Assembly (NCBI GenBank): GCA_016794365.1
Contig: JAEUKB010000062.1
Coordinates: 1 to 64,000, forward strand
Reading direction: 5' to 3'
DNA: 64,000 nt
From: Myxococcales bacterium
Lineage (GTDB): Bacteria; Myxococcota_A; Polyangia; Palsa-1104; JAEUJZ01
The position numbers and the translations under genes are program-made. Below the pieces are notes generated by a model. It saw only the letters and a list, made by a program, of their open reading frames with translations, was not told where the DNA came from and ran no database searches. Shown here piece by piece: positions 8,399 to 17,530 of this stretch (the stretch's first letter is position 1; every line of letters begins with the position of its first letter).

Positions 8399-9033
8399 TT
8401 AAATTTGTATCAAAAAATACAATTCACTGGCTGCTGCTGGGGATCGTACAGAGCCCGATATCTGCATATGCGCTATCAGCCAATCCTGATGGAACCACAG
8501 TGGCCACTGATTCGATATCGGTGGGTTCCAGCGCAGAGCCGCTGACCGTGGTGGAAGTCGAGCCAAGTCCCAGTCGCGCGCGTTGGTTTGGCCGGGTGAG
8601 CGCTGGCTTTGCCTATCGCTGGGCGTTTCGGGAATCGCTGCTCGGTGGTGCGCTCGAAGCAGAGCTGGGTGCGCAGAACAATCGCTTCGCCGGTGGAGGC
8701 CGATTGCGCGTCGAAGCCGGTCAGATGCAGTCTGGGCTGCTTTATCAGGTGCTGACGCTTGGCCCGAGCTTCTGGCTGCCCGCGATCGCGGATCGACTTC
8801 GCTTTGGAATGGGGCTCGAAACGGGGGCGATCCTGGTCGATCGACGCAGTGTCCCCGGCAGCGTGATGTGGACGGTCTTGGTCGGAGGCCGCGTCGATGT
8901 CGCCGTGGACTTGGTTCGCATTGGACCTCGCGGCGGACTGTTTTTCGCAACCGGAGTCTCTGCGCAAGCGCTGACCGAAGCGCCGTTTCCCGTGACGATT
9001 GTGACGGGCGCGATGCTCGGCTATCGACCGTAG
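8389..9033 (+). CDS. Predicted exported beta-barrel-like outer membrane protein
   Basis: 214 aa starting at the ATG at 8389, which overlaps the stop of the upstream Cys-rich gene. N-terminal signal (WLLLGIVQSPISAYA). The mature part alternates hydrophobic and polar residues with Gly-rich turns and ends in a short strand (TGAMLGYRP), as in small outer membrane barrels. No specific family recognised; it could be a transporter-independent structural barrel. A GACGG-CAAA-CCGTC hairpin (9037-9050) follows the stop. Confidence 0.72.
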   Translation: MSVVKFVSKNTIHWLLLGIVQSPISAYALSANPDGTTVATDSISVGSSAEPLTVVEVEPSPSRARWFGRVSAGFAYRWAFRESLLGGALEAELGAQNNRFAGGGRLRVEAGQMQSGLLYQVLTLGPSFWLPAIADRLRFGMGLETGAILVDRRSVPGSVMWTVLVGGRVDVAVDLVRIGPRGGLFFATGVSAQALTEAPFPVTIVTGAMLGYRP

Positions 9034-9036
9034 ACG

Positions 9037-9109
9037 GACGGCAAACCGTCGCTGTCTGTGTGGGCTGTCTGCGTGGGCTGTGATGCTTCTTGGGTGGGCT
9101 GTGATGCTT
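9037..9109. repeat. Hairpin and 21-nt-period direct repeat between convergent genes
   Basis: A 5-bp hairpin with CAAA loop (9037-9050) follows the + strand gene. GTGGGCTGTGATGCTT occurs at 9073-9088 and again at 9094-9109, a 16-bp perfect direct repeat with 21-nt period, preceded by a partial copy at 9060-9068. No U-tract follows, so terminator function is only possible. The region lies between two gene 3' ends. Confidence 0.6.
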
Positions 9110-9121
9110 GTGCGGATGCGC

Positions 9122-11287
9122 TTACTGCGCGGGTGCGACTTCGACCAGCGAGCCTTCATGTAGCTCAGGCGAGCGCGTCGAGATGACCTGCTCACCACCC
9201 GACAGACCGCTCACCATCACCGAGTCCGCTGCTTGATCCGAAACCGTCACCGACACCGCTGCGGCTTTGCCTTCTTTGACCACCAGCACGCGGCTTCCAT
9301 CGACCAGCGCCACAGCGGGCAGCGTCGCCACCTGCTTGAGCACCGACTTTTCGACCAGCAGCTCGTCGCCCGCCTTCACCGTCGCATCATCCGGCAGACC
9401 CAGCGTCACCAGGCTGCCATCATCCAGCTTGGCAATCGACTTGACCGACCCTTTGACTGATACGCTCTTGCTCGCGTTGGTCAGGCTGACTTTTTGACCT
9501 TCGCTCAGGCTGGAGCCGTCGCTGCTTGGAACCTTCAGCTCGGCAATCAAGCCTTTTTCCAGGACCGACACCGCATCGCTGCCCGCCGTCACAGCCTGAC
9601 CCTTTGCCACCAGCACTTTGTCGATCAGGACATCTTTTTCGGCCAGGAGTCGCGCGGCCTTGCTCTGCGCTTCTAGCTCACCGATTTTGTTCTGCTTTTC
9701 GGTGATCTTGGCTTGCAGGTCAGCAGCGGCTTTGCCCTTCACCCGACCCGTCTCGAGTTTTTTTTTGAGCGCATCGAGCGCTTTCTGCGCATCGGCTTGG
9801 GCTTTTGCCGTCGTCGCCAGCGAGTCCAGCTCGACCAGCGCCGTTCCTGCCGTCACCGACTTGCCCTGCTCGACGACCATCGTGACCTTGCCTGCGCCAC
9901 TGATTTTCAGCACCACGGGCGTGCTGGCTTTCACCGTGGCTGGCGTCGTGTAGTTCCGCGTCACATCAGCCAGCACAGCGGTGGTCGTCTTCACCGACAC
10001 CTTCTGCGGCATCATCGTCGGACGAATCACGAACCAGAACACCGCGCCACCGATGGCGAGCAGGAGCAGCAGGATCACCACCCACTTGCCACCACCGCCA
10101 CCCTCGGCAGGCTTTGGCGTCTCGACGGGCTTTGGTGGTTCGACCGGCTTGACAGCAGGCTTCGGAGCTTCGACGGGCTTCGGAGCTTCGACGGGCTTCG
10201 GAGCTTCGACGGGTTTCGGAGCTTCGACGGGTTTCGGAGCTTCGACGGGCTTCGGAGCTTCGACGGGCTTGGCGACTTCGACCGGCTTTGGCGGTAGCTC
10301 GACCTCGATCGGAACCACTGGTGCTTTCTTCGGCTCGACCACCGGCTCTGGCTTCGTCGCGGCCATGACTTCTTCGAGCAGCGAGCTGGGCGACTCGGTC
10401 ACCGATGCTGGCAGATCCACTTTGGCAGGCGACGAAGGCGCATCGGAATCGGCAACCGGCGGCGGCAGCGACTCCAGCGCTTCCAGCAGGTTCGAGCGCG
10501 GCGCAGGCGGCGCAGCCGCAGCAACCGTCTCGACGGGCGGTGTCACCTTTACCGGCGGAACCGGCTTCACCGGCGGCTCGCTCAGTGAGGGCTTCGACGC
10601 AGCAGTCTCGGCACTCGTTCGTGTCGGTGGACGCAGCGTCAGAACCGGCTGACCCATGCGATCGTCGTCCTCTCGCACCGGCGTCCGTCGGACCGGATCG
10701 ATCGGCTTGATCGCAGCGGGCGACTCGATTGGCTTCACCGCAGGCGGATCGATCGGCTTCACCGGCGTAACGGGTGGAGTCGGCTTTGCAGCGACGGGCT
10801 CTGGCGCTTTGACTTCCGGGGCTTTGACTTCCGGGGCCTTGACCGGAGTGACCGGTGCAGCAGCCTTTTCGACCGGCTTGGCAGTCGCTTCGACCATCGG
10901 AGTCGCCGCAGGCTTGCCCGTCGATGGAACCACTTCGACGCGCGCAACCAGACCGGCTGCCTGAAGATACGCCGTCGCCATCAGCGATCCCGGTAGCTTT
11001 CCGGGCTGCGACGCGACACCCTCGAACAGACCGAGCTGTCCAAGCCGCTCCGCGTAGACCTTGATGTCGTCGCTGGTCGCGGCAATGCTTAGCTCTTTTT
11101 CGGCCACGCGAGCGACTTCGTCGAAGCCGCGCTGACCGTCGAACTTTTGAGCAAGCAGCCACTCGAAGTCGAACAGACGCAGGACCCCGCCACTCTTTGG
11201 GTCGCTCACATCAAAATAGAGCACACCCTGCGCGTCCTCGACGGGTTCACTGCGCAGATCGGAGCGAAGTCTTGGCGTTGTCGTCAT
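9122..11287 (-). CDS. Membrane protein: PqqD-like N-terminus, KPVEAP repeats, TM helix, HlyD-like periplasmic domain
   Basis: 721 aa. Residues 1-95 resemble the small PqqD-like helical domain found in front of myxobacterial export proteins (YFDVSDPKSGGVLRLFDFEW ... DGQRGFDEVARVAEKEL). Residues 130-395 are Pro/Ala/Lys/Val-rich, with repeated KPVEAP units. A membrane helix (KWVVILLLLLAIGGAVFWFVI) lies at about 399-424. The C-terminal 290 residues look like a membrane-fusion protein: TTPATVKAST, VKISGAGKV-type lipoyl strands, a coiled coil (about 500-555) and beta domains. It starts 2 nt after mglA ends, so it belongs to the mgl operon. Role inferred: envelope adaptor linked to the polarity switch. 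Confidence 0.75.
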   Translation of the reverse strand: MTTTPRLRSDLRSEPVEDAQGVLYFDVSDPKSGGVLRLFDFEWLLAQKFDGQRGFDEVARVAEKELSIAATSDDIKVYAERLGQLGLFEGVASQPGKLPGSLMATAYLQAAGLVARVEVVPSTGKPAATPMVEATAKPVEKAAAPVTPVKAPEVKAPEVKAPEPVAAKPTPPVTPVKPIDPPAVKPIESPAAIKPIDPVRRTPVREDDDRMGQPVLTLRPPTRTSAETAASKPSLSEPPVKPVPPVKVTPPVETVAAAAPPAPRSNLLEALESLPPPVADSDAPSSPAKVDLPASVTESPSSLLEEVMAATKPEPVVEPKKAPVVPIEVELPPKPVEVAKPVEAPKPVEAPKPVEAPKPVEAPKPVEAPKPVEAPKPAVKPVEPPKPVETPKPAEGGGGGKWVVILLLLLAIGGAVFWFVIRPTMMPQKVSVKTTTAVLADVTRNYTTPATVKASTPVVLKISGAGKVTMVVEQGKSVTAGTALVELDSLATTAKAQADAQKALDALKKKLETGRVKGKAAADLQAKITEKQNKIGELEAQSKAARLLAEKDVLIDKVLVAKGQAVTAGSDAVSVLEKGLIAELKVPSSDGSSLSEGQKVSLTNASKSVSVKGSVKSIAKLDDGSLVTLGLPDDATVKAGDELLVEKSVLKQVATLPAVALVDGSRVLVVKEGKAAAVSVTVSDQAADSVMVSGLSGGEQVISTRSPELHEGSLVEVAPAQ
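10145..10275 (-). repeat. In-frame 18-nt tandem repeats coding KPVEAP
   Basis: About seven copies of an 18-nt unit (GCTTCGACGGGCTTCGGA on the + strand, with C/T variation at one wobble position) encode consecutive KPVEAP hexapeptides in the 721-aa membrane protein. The near-identical units imply recent expansion by slippage or unequal exchange, and probably length variation between strains. Confidence 0.88.
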
Positions 11288-11289
11288 GG

Positions 11290-11883
11290 CTACCCTTTTT
11301 TCTGACCCTTCAGCTCGCCGAGCACCAGCTTGGCAACCGCCTTGAGCGTCTCGAACACACCTTCACCCTTGACTGCAATCGCTTCGAAATCGGGCACATT
11401 CCGTTCGTTCAGCGCGCGACGCAGCTCATCGACGGGCATCGCATTGGGCATATCGCGCTTGTTGTACTGAATCACAAACGGCAGCTTTTCGAGATTGTAG
11501 CCCGCATCGACGAGGTTACCGCGCAGATCCTCAAGCGATTCGATGTTGGCTTCAAAGCGCGCCTCTTGCGAGTCGGCCACGAACACCACACCATCGACGC
11601 TCTTCAAGATAAGCTTGCGGCTGGCTTCGTAGAAGACTTGGCCAGGCACGGTGTACAAGTGAAAGCGGGTCTTGAAGCCACGAATCTCACCGAGCGAAAG
11701 CGGTAGAAAGTCGAAGAACAGCGTTCGCTCAGTCTCCGTTGCCAGGGAGATCATCTTTCCTTTGGCATCGGGATTGGTTTTATCATAGATATGTTGGAGA
11801 TTTGTGGTTTTGCCGCAGAGTCCCGGTCCGTAATAGACCAGCTTGCAGTTGATCTCGCGTGAGCTGTAATTAATAAAGCTCAT
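11290..11883 (-). CDS. mglA: MglA-like small Ras-family GTPase (polarity/motility switch)
   Basis: 197 aa from the ATG at 11881-11883. G1 is GPGLCGKT (residues 20-27), the switch has TVPGQVFY in place of the usual DxxG, and G4 is NKRD. These are hallmarks of the prokaryotic MglA family. In Myxococcus, MglA-GTP sits at the leading pole and switches polarity under control of its GAP MglB. The mglB homologue is directly upstream in the same orientation (188 nt apart) and a membrane adaptor gene follows 2 nt downstream. Confidence 0.95.
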   Translation of the reverse strand: MSFINYSSREINCKLVYYGPGLCGKTTNLQHIYDKTNPDAKGKMISLATETERTLFFDFLPLSLGEIRGFKTRFHLYTVPGQVFYEASRKLILKSVDGVVFVADSQEARFEANIESLEDLRGNLVDAGYNLEKLPFVIQYNKRDMPNAMPVDELRRALNERNVPDFEAIAVKGEGVFETLKAVAKLVLGELKGQKKG

Positions 11884-12071
11884 CGTATATCCTGAATCCC
11901 GCTTATTTGCGAATCCTGGCTGCCTGTGCAAATACCGCTGAACTTTGCTGCGTCGTAATCTGGATATGCCAGGGTATTCCCGCTTAATGGGAAGAATCCA
12001 GATGCAGCCATCTCACAAGTGCGCATATGCGACTTGGAGTTCAGCGGTGGGAACCCACTGCGGAGCACTCG

Positions 12072-12563
12072 CTACTCTCCGAACAGCTTGTCGATGTCGT
12101 CGTCGGTAATCTCGCCCGCAATGTTCGGGGCTTGACTTCCGCCTTGGCCCTTTTGCTGCTGCTGGATTTTGTGGACCAAGTCATCGAAGACCTTGGCCAT
12201 CTCCTCGGAAGCGCGGCGAACGCGGAGCCGGACCAGGCCGATCGACGAATTCGAGTCGAACAGCACCGCCAGGATTGCCCGCTTTGCGACTACGGAGATA
12301 TTGACGTTAAATTTGGTGCCTTCGTGAAATTGACCGCCAAACTCTTCTTCTTTGATGAGCTTAGCGATGGCCGAAGTCGCCGCTACGTTTCCAGCAAACA
12401 ATGAAGATAGCGACGTAATGTCGAGATCTTTTGTTTGACCGGAACGAGAGATTTCCTGGCCATCTTTGTTAATCACCAGCACCGCTATCGAGTTCGAGTC
12501 GCGCTGGAGGCGGTCGGAGATTGCCTGAATCTTCCGCTGCTCCTCCTCGAACAACATTTCCAT
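12072..12563 (-). CDS. mglB: MglB-like Roadblock/LC7 protein, GAP of MglA
   Basis: 163 aa. A Roadblock/LC7 fold is evident: MLFEEEQRKIQAISDRLQRD, then AVLVINKDGQEISRSG, SLSSLFAGNVAATSAIAKLI, and LAVLFDSNSSIGLVRLRVRRA. Its position upstream of mglA matches the mglBA order in Myxococcus, where MglB dimers act as GTPase-activating protein and lagging-pole marker. The C-terminus carries a Gln-rich linker and an acidic tail (ITDDDIDKLFGE). A ribosome site GAGGAG precedes the ATG, and a promoter-like pair lies about 85-110 nt upstream. Confidence 0.93.
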   Translation of the reverse strand: MEMLFEEEQRKIQAISDRLQRDSNSIAVLVINKDGQEISRSGQTKDLDITSLSSLFAGNVAATSAIAKLIKEEEFGGQFHEGTKFNVNISVVAKRAILAVLFDSNSSIGLVRLRVRRASEEMAKVFDDLVHKIQQQQKGQGGSQAPNIAGEITDDDIDKLFGE

Positions 12564-12646
12564 GGCGACCGGTTCTCCTCGCGTGGGACCCCTAGCGTCT
12601 GTTTCACCGAGAGCAGACGGGCAGAGCCCAAAAGATAGTGAGTTCC

Positions 12647-12675
12647 CTTTTATCAGGCTTTAAAGATGGTTGCAA
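12647..12675 (-). promoter_or_regulatory. Candidate sigma70-type promoter of mglBA
   Basis: On the minus strand TTGCAA (12670-12675) and TAAAAG (12647-12652) are separated by 17 nt, a good match to housekeeping promoter geometry. It lies between recR and mglB, reading toward mglB. Not experimentally supported. Confidence 0.55.
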
Positions 12676-12692
12676 GCATTACCAACCTAAGG

Positions 12693-13304
12693 CTACATGT
12701 CCCGGCGTACCTCGAGCGCGCGGGCGATGGTGATGCCATCCGCGTACTCGAGATCTCCACCGATGGGCAGACCGGACGCGATGCGCGACACCCGGATGCC
12801 GTAGGCTTTGACCGCTTTGGACAGGTAGAGCGCCGTGGCTTCCCCTTCGACGTTTGGGCTGGTGGCCAGGATGACCTCTTCCACGGGTGAAGGCGGCGCG
12901 AGGCGGGCTATCAGCTCGCGAACACGCAGATCGTCAGGGCCAATGCCTTGCAGCGGCGACAGCACACCGTGCAGGACGTGATAGCGGCCTCGGAAGCTAC
13001 TGGTTCGTTCGATCGACAGCAGGTCGGGAGGATGCGCAACCACACACAGCAGCCGATCGTCGCGGGCTGGATCGCTGCACATCTCGCAGGGATCGTGCTC
13101 GGTCAGGTTCATGCACAGCGAGCACAGACGAATGCGCTCTTTGACCTCGACGAGTGCGCGCGCCAGGCTCTGGGCTTGCTCCGCCGGAGCACGCAGCACG
13201 AAGAACGCCAGCCGCGTCGCGGTCTTTTGACCAATCCCTGGGAGCTTCGACAGCTCCCGAATCAGCCGCTGGATGGGATCGCCCGCTGTCGATGTGCTTG
13301 CCAC
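12693..13304 (-). CDS. recR: Recombination mediator RecR
   Basis: 203 aa, full family length. N-terminal helix-hairpin-helix (LPGIGQKTATRLAF), a four-Cys zinc finger (CSLC ... CEMC, about 63-78), a Toprim region (LLCVVAHPPDLLSIE ... VILATSPNVEGEATALYL) and the C-terminal IASGLPIGGDLEYADGITIARAL segment. RecR works with RecO/RecF to load RecA on gapped DNA. It lies upstream of mglB in the same direction with 129 nt between, and downstream of a lipoprotein gene by 15 nt. Confidence 0.96.
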   Translation of the reverse strand: MASTSTAGDPIQRLIRELSKLPGIGQKTATRLAFFVLRAPAEQAQSLARALVEVKERIRLCSLCMNLTEHDPCEMCSDPARDDRLLCVVAHPPDLLSIERTSSFRGRYHVLHGVLSPLQGIGPDDLRVRELIARLAPPSPVEEVILATSPNVEGEATALYLSKAVKAYGIRVSRIASGLPIGGDLEYADGITIARALEVRRDM

Positions 13305-13319
13305 AGCTTGCCTCGTCGC

Positions 13320-16300
13320 CTATCGCAGCAGGAAGTACGGATCGAGGATGCTACCCACAAGACGCATCACCTGACCGCGCAGACCCGTCGCTGATCCGCT
13401 TCGTCCTTCATCGATCAGATACACGACACCGTCTAGACCGCTCACCGCCGCGCGCAGACCCTGCGCCAGCAGTCCGCTGGATGCATCGCGCTGCGAGGTC
13501 TGGGCAAACTGCGTAAAGGGCTGATTGCCTCCGACGACAGAGAACACAACCGCATAACCTTCCGGCGGAACCGCCCACACGATCGGGTTGTAGCTCGGAT
13601 TGTCGATGAGCTTGCCGCTTAGATCGGTGATCTTGGCGCGGTTGTCATACGGCAAGTCGGTGTTTACCAGTCGTCGCGGGACTCTCAGCACCAGGTTGCC
13701 CAGCGCGTGCTCGTAGTGGATTCGGCGCACGCCCTGGATCTCGGTGTGATCGCCAGGGAAGCGACAGAAACCGGAGCAGCTCAGCTGTTCGGCGCCATTT
13801 TGCGGGTATTCCTCTTCGACTTGGCCGGTCAGGATGCACTGGTTGGTTGCACTTGAGAGCGGTAGCAGCGAAAACAGCTCGAACTCGCGGTTTAGCCACG
13901 GATCGCCTGCGGTGCGCTTGACGTCGGAGCCACAGCGCGGATCCATCGGATTGCTGACGCAGATCGGATCCCACTGCCAGCCTCCGCGCGGCTGACCGAG
14001 TCGTGGACCTTGCTTTTCCGTCTTCAGATCGGGCGGCTGCGGATAGAAGTCTTGGCCGTGGACGACGTGAATCGGGTACTCGCTTTGACCATAGGGCAGC
14101 ACCACGGTTCCCCCGTCGCGGAACAAGTTCTGACAGCTCGGCGCTTGCGCAGCCTCGGGTGATGCTGGAATGCGGTGACTGATCAGACCTTGCTGAACCG
14201 ATGGACATCGCTGCACATCCCCGTCGGGAACACTGGTGTGAGGACCGATGCGAATCCTCGGCTGAAGGGTTCTTGCGGCAGCAAAGGTGCTGTCGGCGGG
14301 CTGGGGTCGCTGGCACACTCCGTCTGAGCCTCGGCGAACCAGCGTCGCAAACGGTGTACGATCGGTCTTTACCACCATTGAGTCGCCGCCGCGCACTTCA
14401 TAGCGGAGCTGATCGGGGAAGCAGGCCAGCTTGACCGAGGTGGCTTCCTCTTGGGTCATTTCGCGCCAGCCAGAGCCGTCGTTCCACGGTGTCCCTTTGG
14501 TGATAAGCGGTGCGCGTACGCAGCGAGCCGTCGGGAGCTGTCCCAGGACCGCGCGCTCGTCTACTTCCAAGTGCGAGTGAGCACAGACGAAGCCGCTGCC
14601 GCAGTCGGTGTTGACTTCGCACTGGCGAATGCAGCTGGTGCTGGGTTTTCCGACGCTGTCACGGCCTGTGACTCGACACGCGACGCCGGGAGCACCCGTG
14701 CGCGGCTTGACCGGCGGATTGAACAGCGGATCGCTACATGACTTGCCCAGCTCGGCCATCGTGCAGCTCTGACGTTCAATCAGGAACTCTGGCTCGGGCA
14801 ACTCTTCGATTGTGAGTCGATCCGTGACATCAGCGAGCGGCGGCGTTGCCGGAATCTGCTGTTCCGCCTTGGTGATGGCGTAGCGACGGAGCCAGCTCGC
14901 AGCCCATGCGGTGTCATTGCTGCTATCGGTGAGCAGTCGCTCAGACAGCGCGCGACACTGCGTTTCTTGATTGCGGTTCATGCACAGGCCCGGCGAGCTA
15001 ATCTGCGTCTGTTCGCGCTTACACAGCGTGCCGCTCGGGCAGTCCGAGTTGCTGTAGCAGCCGGTGAGCCATAGCTTGTCGCCAGGCTCGACGCCGCGAT
15101 TGCAGTATAGGCCGTTCAGATCGATGAGCGTTCCGTCGGACTGCAAAAGGCCCGTGGACCGTCCGAGGCCATTGAGCACCGATTCCCAGCCCAGCGTCCA
15201 AGACTCCGACGAGGTCGCAGCTGGATCTGTGAAGTGAATCGTCGTCACGGGTCGGCGCGTGGGCTCTGCCGGAATGTTCTGATCGGGGCTGGTCAGCGTC
15301 AGCGCTTGCTCGGCAATCGCTACATCACAGACCGGATCGACTGGCAGGTAGTAGTACGGCGTCACCATCGGTAGCAAAAGTCGTCGTCGAGTCTGGTTGC
15401 TTGCCGTCTCCGAGATCGTCGTGTAATGGCTCACGAGAGAGCCGCCGAGTCGCGTCGTCACAATCGGAAGTCCCGACGTATCGCTGTCTGGGCGTGGACC
15501 GTTTGGCCCGGTATCTGAGCGCTCGTCGAAGCGAGACAGCACACGCCGCGTATTGCCGAGCCGATCTTGCGGAACCACCGTCAGCGCTTGCGGATGCGCC
15601 GGTAGACCGAGCTGCTCTGGGTTCGACAGCGCTTGCGAGCGGGTGTGTAGCAGCGCCAAGCGACGCAGCGCCGAAAACTCTGGGAAACAGGCTCGATACG
15701 ACGGGCTCGGACACAGATCCGCAACCTGGACACCAAGCACCGATCCACCACCGCCCAAGATCCATGCAAAGTCTCCGACCCACAGCGGAGCGCTCGCGGG
15801 AACGTAGGAAGATGGATCGGGACTTGCGGAAAACGCACAGTCGTTGGGATTGGTCGATGTGCAAGGAATCGTATCAACGTGCGTGATGCCGATGTCGCGC
15901 GGCAGGCTTGCGTTGGGCAGCCAGATCCCTGGTCCCGTCGCCAGCGGCGAGCGCGGCGTCTTCATCTTATCGACGGGCAGGCACGACAGACGACGCAGGT
16001 TGGACTCGATCTGGTCGTCGGGCAGCACGCGCAGCGACGCTCCCGCTTGACTCAGCAAGTAGCGCGCGTCGGGATTGGTCTCGCACTCTACCTCGCGATC
16101 GAGATCAATCACGCGCACACTGCTGTCTTTGGCGACGACGTATGCAAACTGTCCAGCGGGCGTTCGTGGCGTCACGCGGATTGCATCGAGCCCGATCTGC
16201 GCGCTGCGTCCATCGTTTCGGACCTCAAAGTCGAGTGACACCCGTCGAACCGATGCAAGCAGGTGCGAACCATCTGTCTTGGTGCTGTCAAAGTCCACCA

Positions 16301-17528
16301 CCGTGACGGATGTTCCGACGGCATCACTTACCAGCAAGCGTGAGCCATAGATATCGACTGCCACCGACGCTGGATAGCTGGCTGCTTTCATGGCTCCGCT
16401 CGGCGGAATGTCCATCGCATCGGGTGGCAGCGGGGATGCGTCACCGCCACAATCCGACGGACACTTGAGCTGTTCAATCTCGCTGGCCGTCAGCACTTTG
16501 GGCGCGTTGCGAGCGTCCTTTTGGTCAAATGCGATGGCTTCCCAGATTCGACCGGCGTTTGCTCCGTCGCTGGTATCGACGACCGCGACCACTCCGCAGG
16601 TTGGGAATGCCACCACAACGCGACGCTGACCGGCTCGCGACCATGGGGCAATTTCGATCCAGCCGGGACGAGCCGCAATGAACTTTTTGCCTGTTCCCGA
16701 CGGAATCCAGGGCTGAACGCTCTTTGGACAAGACTCTCCGTCACAGTCGCGCGTCGCGCAGGTTTGTCCGCTGTCATCGCATGCCGGGGCCCGCGCAACC
16801 AAGTTGGCGACGGGTTGAAGCTTGACGACTGACAGATCGCAGGAACCAGCATTGCTTGTCACGGCCCAAGCAAACTGTCCGTCGAGGCTGGTCGGCGCTT
16901 CTCCCGGTGGCACGGGCACGGTTGCCCGGACATGAAGCGGCAGATGTCCCGCCGGTAAGAAGCCAAAGCCGGGCTTTCCGCCGTGTAGGTTTGCCAGTCG
17001 TCCGTAGGTTGACAGTCCAGGTGCTTGCAGCGAGGTATCTGCGACGGAAATTTCGCCTCGGACCGTGTTCGAGACCAGCGCAAGCTCGGTGCGATACATG
17101 CACGTCGGTGCGACGGCTGCACACGCGGTGTCGTCGGCAGCACAGCAAGGTGAGTTGGGATCTCGTCCGAGCAGCGTCGCAGCCTGACGAACCTTTTGAT
17201 AGTAGTTGTCCCGACGGAGACGACGCTTTCCTTCTTCACACTCTGAGCGCGGCAGGACCGTTGCGACGGGCGTGTAGTTGCGCCAGTCAGTCGCTCCGCA
17301 GTATGCGTCGAGATAAGCTTGCGGGTCGCTCGTCGGATCTCCGGCTGGAATGCAGCCGCCTTCTTTCGTCTCAAACTCGACGCAAAATAAGGCCAGGTCG
17401 CTGGGTCGATCGAGCGATCTCGTCGGGGTTGTGATGGTCTGGTTGTTACAACTCGCCGAGGCAAGCAGCCCGAGGACGAAACCCCAGGCAAGCCGCGTCG
17501 AAACCAAAGAGCAAGACAAAGGACGCAC
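13320..17528 (-). CDS. Very large lipoprotein of unknown function with Cys-rich motifs
   Basis: 1402 aa, GTG start. Signal peptide with lipobox LASASC (about 22-27). The body is mostly beta-rich, with propeller-like pieces (VAVDIYGSRLLVSDAVGTSVTVVDFD; VVDTSDGANAGRIWE) and at least two Cys-rich modules of the type CxxDxDCxxGxxC (SNSDCPSGTLC; NTDCGSGFVCAH) known from myxobacterial surface proteins. The start lies 2 nt after the stop of the 668-aa lipoprotein gene, so the two are co-transcribed and may form a surface complex. Not recognised beyond this. Confidence 0.82.
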   Translation of the reverse strand: MRPLSCSLVSTRLAWGFVLGLLASASCNNQTITTPTRSLDRPSDLALFCVEFETKEGGCIPAGDPTSDPQAYLDAYCGATDWRNYTPVATVLPRSECEEGKRRLRRDNYYQKVRQAATLLGRDPNSPCCAADDTACAAVAPTCMYRTELALVSNTVRGEISVADTSLQAPGLSTYGRLANLHGGKPGFGFLPAGHLPLHVRATVPVPPGEAPTSLDGQFAWAVTSNAGSCDLSVVKLQPVANLVARAPACDDSGQTCATRDCDGESCPKSVQPWIPSGTGKKFIAARPGWIEIAPWSRAGQRRVVVAFPTCGVVAVVDTSDGANAGRIWEAIAFDQKDARNAPKVLTASEIEQLKCPSDCGGDASPLPPDAMDIPPSGAMKAASYPASVAVDIYGSRLLVSDAVGTSVTVVDFDSTKTDGSHLLASVRRVSLDFEVRNDGRSAQIGLDAIRVTPRTPAGQFAYVVAKDSSVRVIDLDREVECETNPDARYLLSQAGASLRVLPDDQIESNLRRLSCLPVDKMKTPRSPLATGPGIWLPNASLPRDIGITHVDTIPCTSTNPNDCAFSASPDPSSYVPASAPLWVGDFAWILGGGGSVLGVQVADLCPSPSYRACFPEFSALRRLALLHTRSQALSNPEQLGLPAHPQALTVVPQDRLGNTRRVLSRFDERSDTGPNGPRPDSDTSGLPIVTTRLGGSLVSHYTTISETASNQTRRRLLLPMVTPYYYLPVDPVCDVAIAEQALTLTSPDQNIPAEPTRRPVTTIHFTDPAATSSESWTLGWESVLNGLGRSTGLLQSDGTLIDLNGLYCNRGVEPGDKLWLTGCYSNSDCPSGTLCKREQTQISSPGLCMNRNQETQCRALSERLLTDSSNDTAWAASWLRRYAITKAEQQIPATPPLADVTDRLTIEELPEPEFLIERQSCTMAELGKSCSDPLFNPPVKPRTGAPGVACRVTGRDSVGKPSTSCIRQCEVNTDCGSGFVCAHSHLEVDERAVLGQLPTARCVRAPLITKGTPWNDGSGWREMTQEEATSVKLACFPDQLRYEVRGGDSMVVKTDRTPFATLVRRGSDGVCQRPQPADSTFAAARTLQPRIRIGPHTSVPDGDVQRCPSVQQGLISHRIPASPEAAQAPSCQNLFRDGGTVVLPYGQSEYPIHVVHGQDFYPQPPDLKTEKQGPRLGQPRGGWQWDPICVSNPMDPRCGSDVKRTAGDPWLNREFELFSLLPLSSATNQCILTGQVEEEYPQNGAEQLSCSGFCRFPGDHTEIQGVRRIHYEHALGNLVLRVPRRLVNTDLPYDNRAKITDLSGKLIDNPSYNPIVWAVPPEGYAVVFSVVGGNQPFTQFAQTSQRDASSGLLAQGLRAAVSGLDGVVYLIDEGRSGSATGLRGQVMRLVGSILDPYFLLR

Positions 17529-17530
17529 AG

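Noticed and set aside
10145..10275. CRISPR-like regular repeats
   Set aside because: Units are contiguous, with no spacers, and code KPVEAP in frame.
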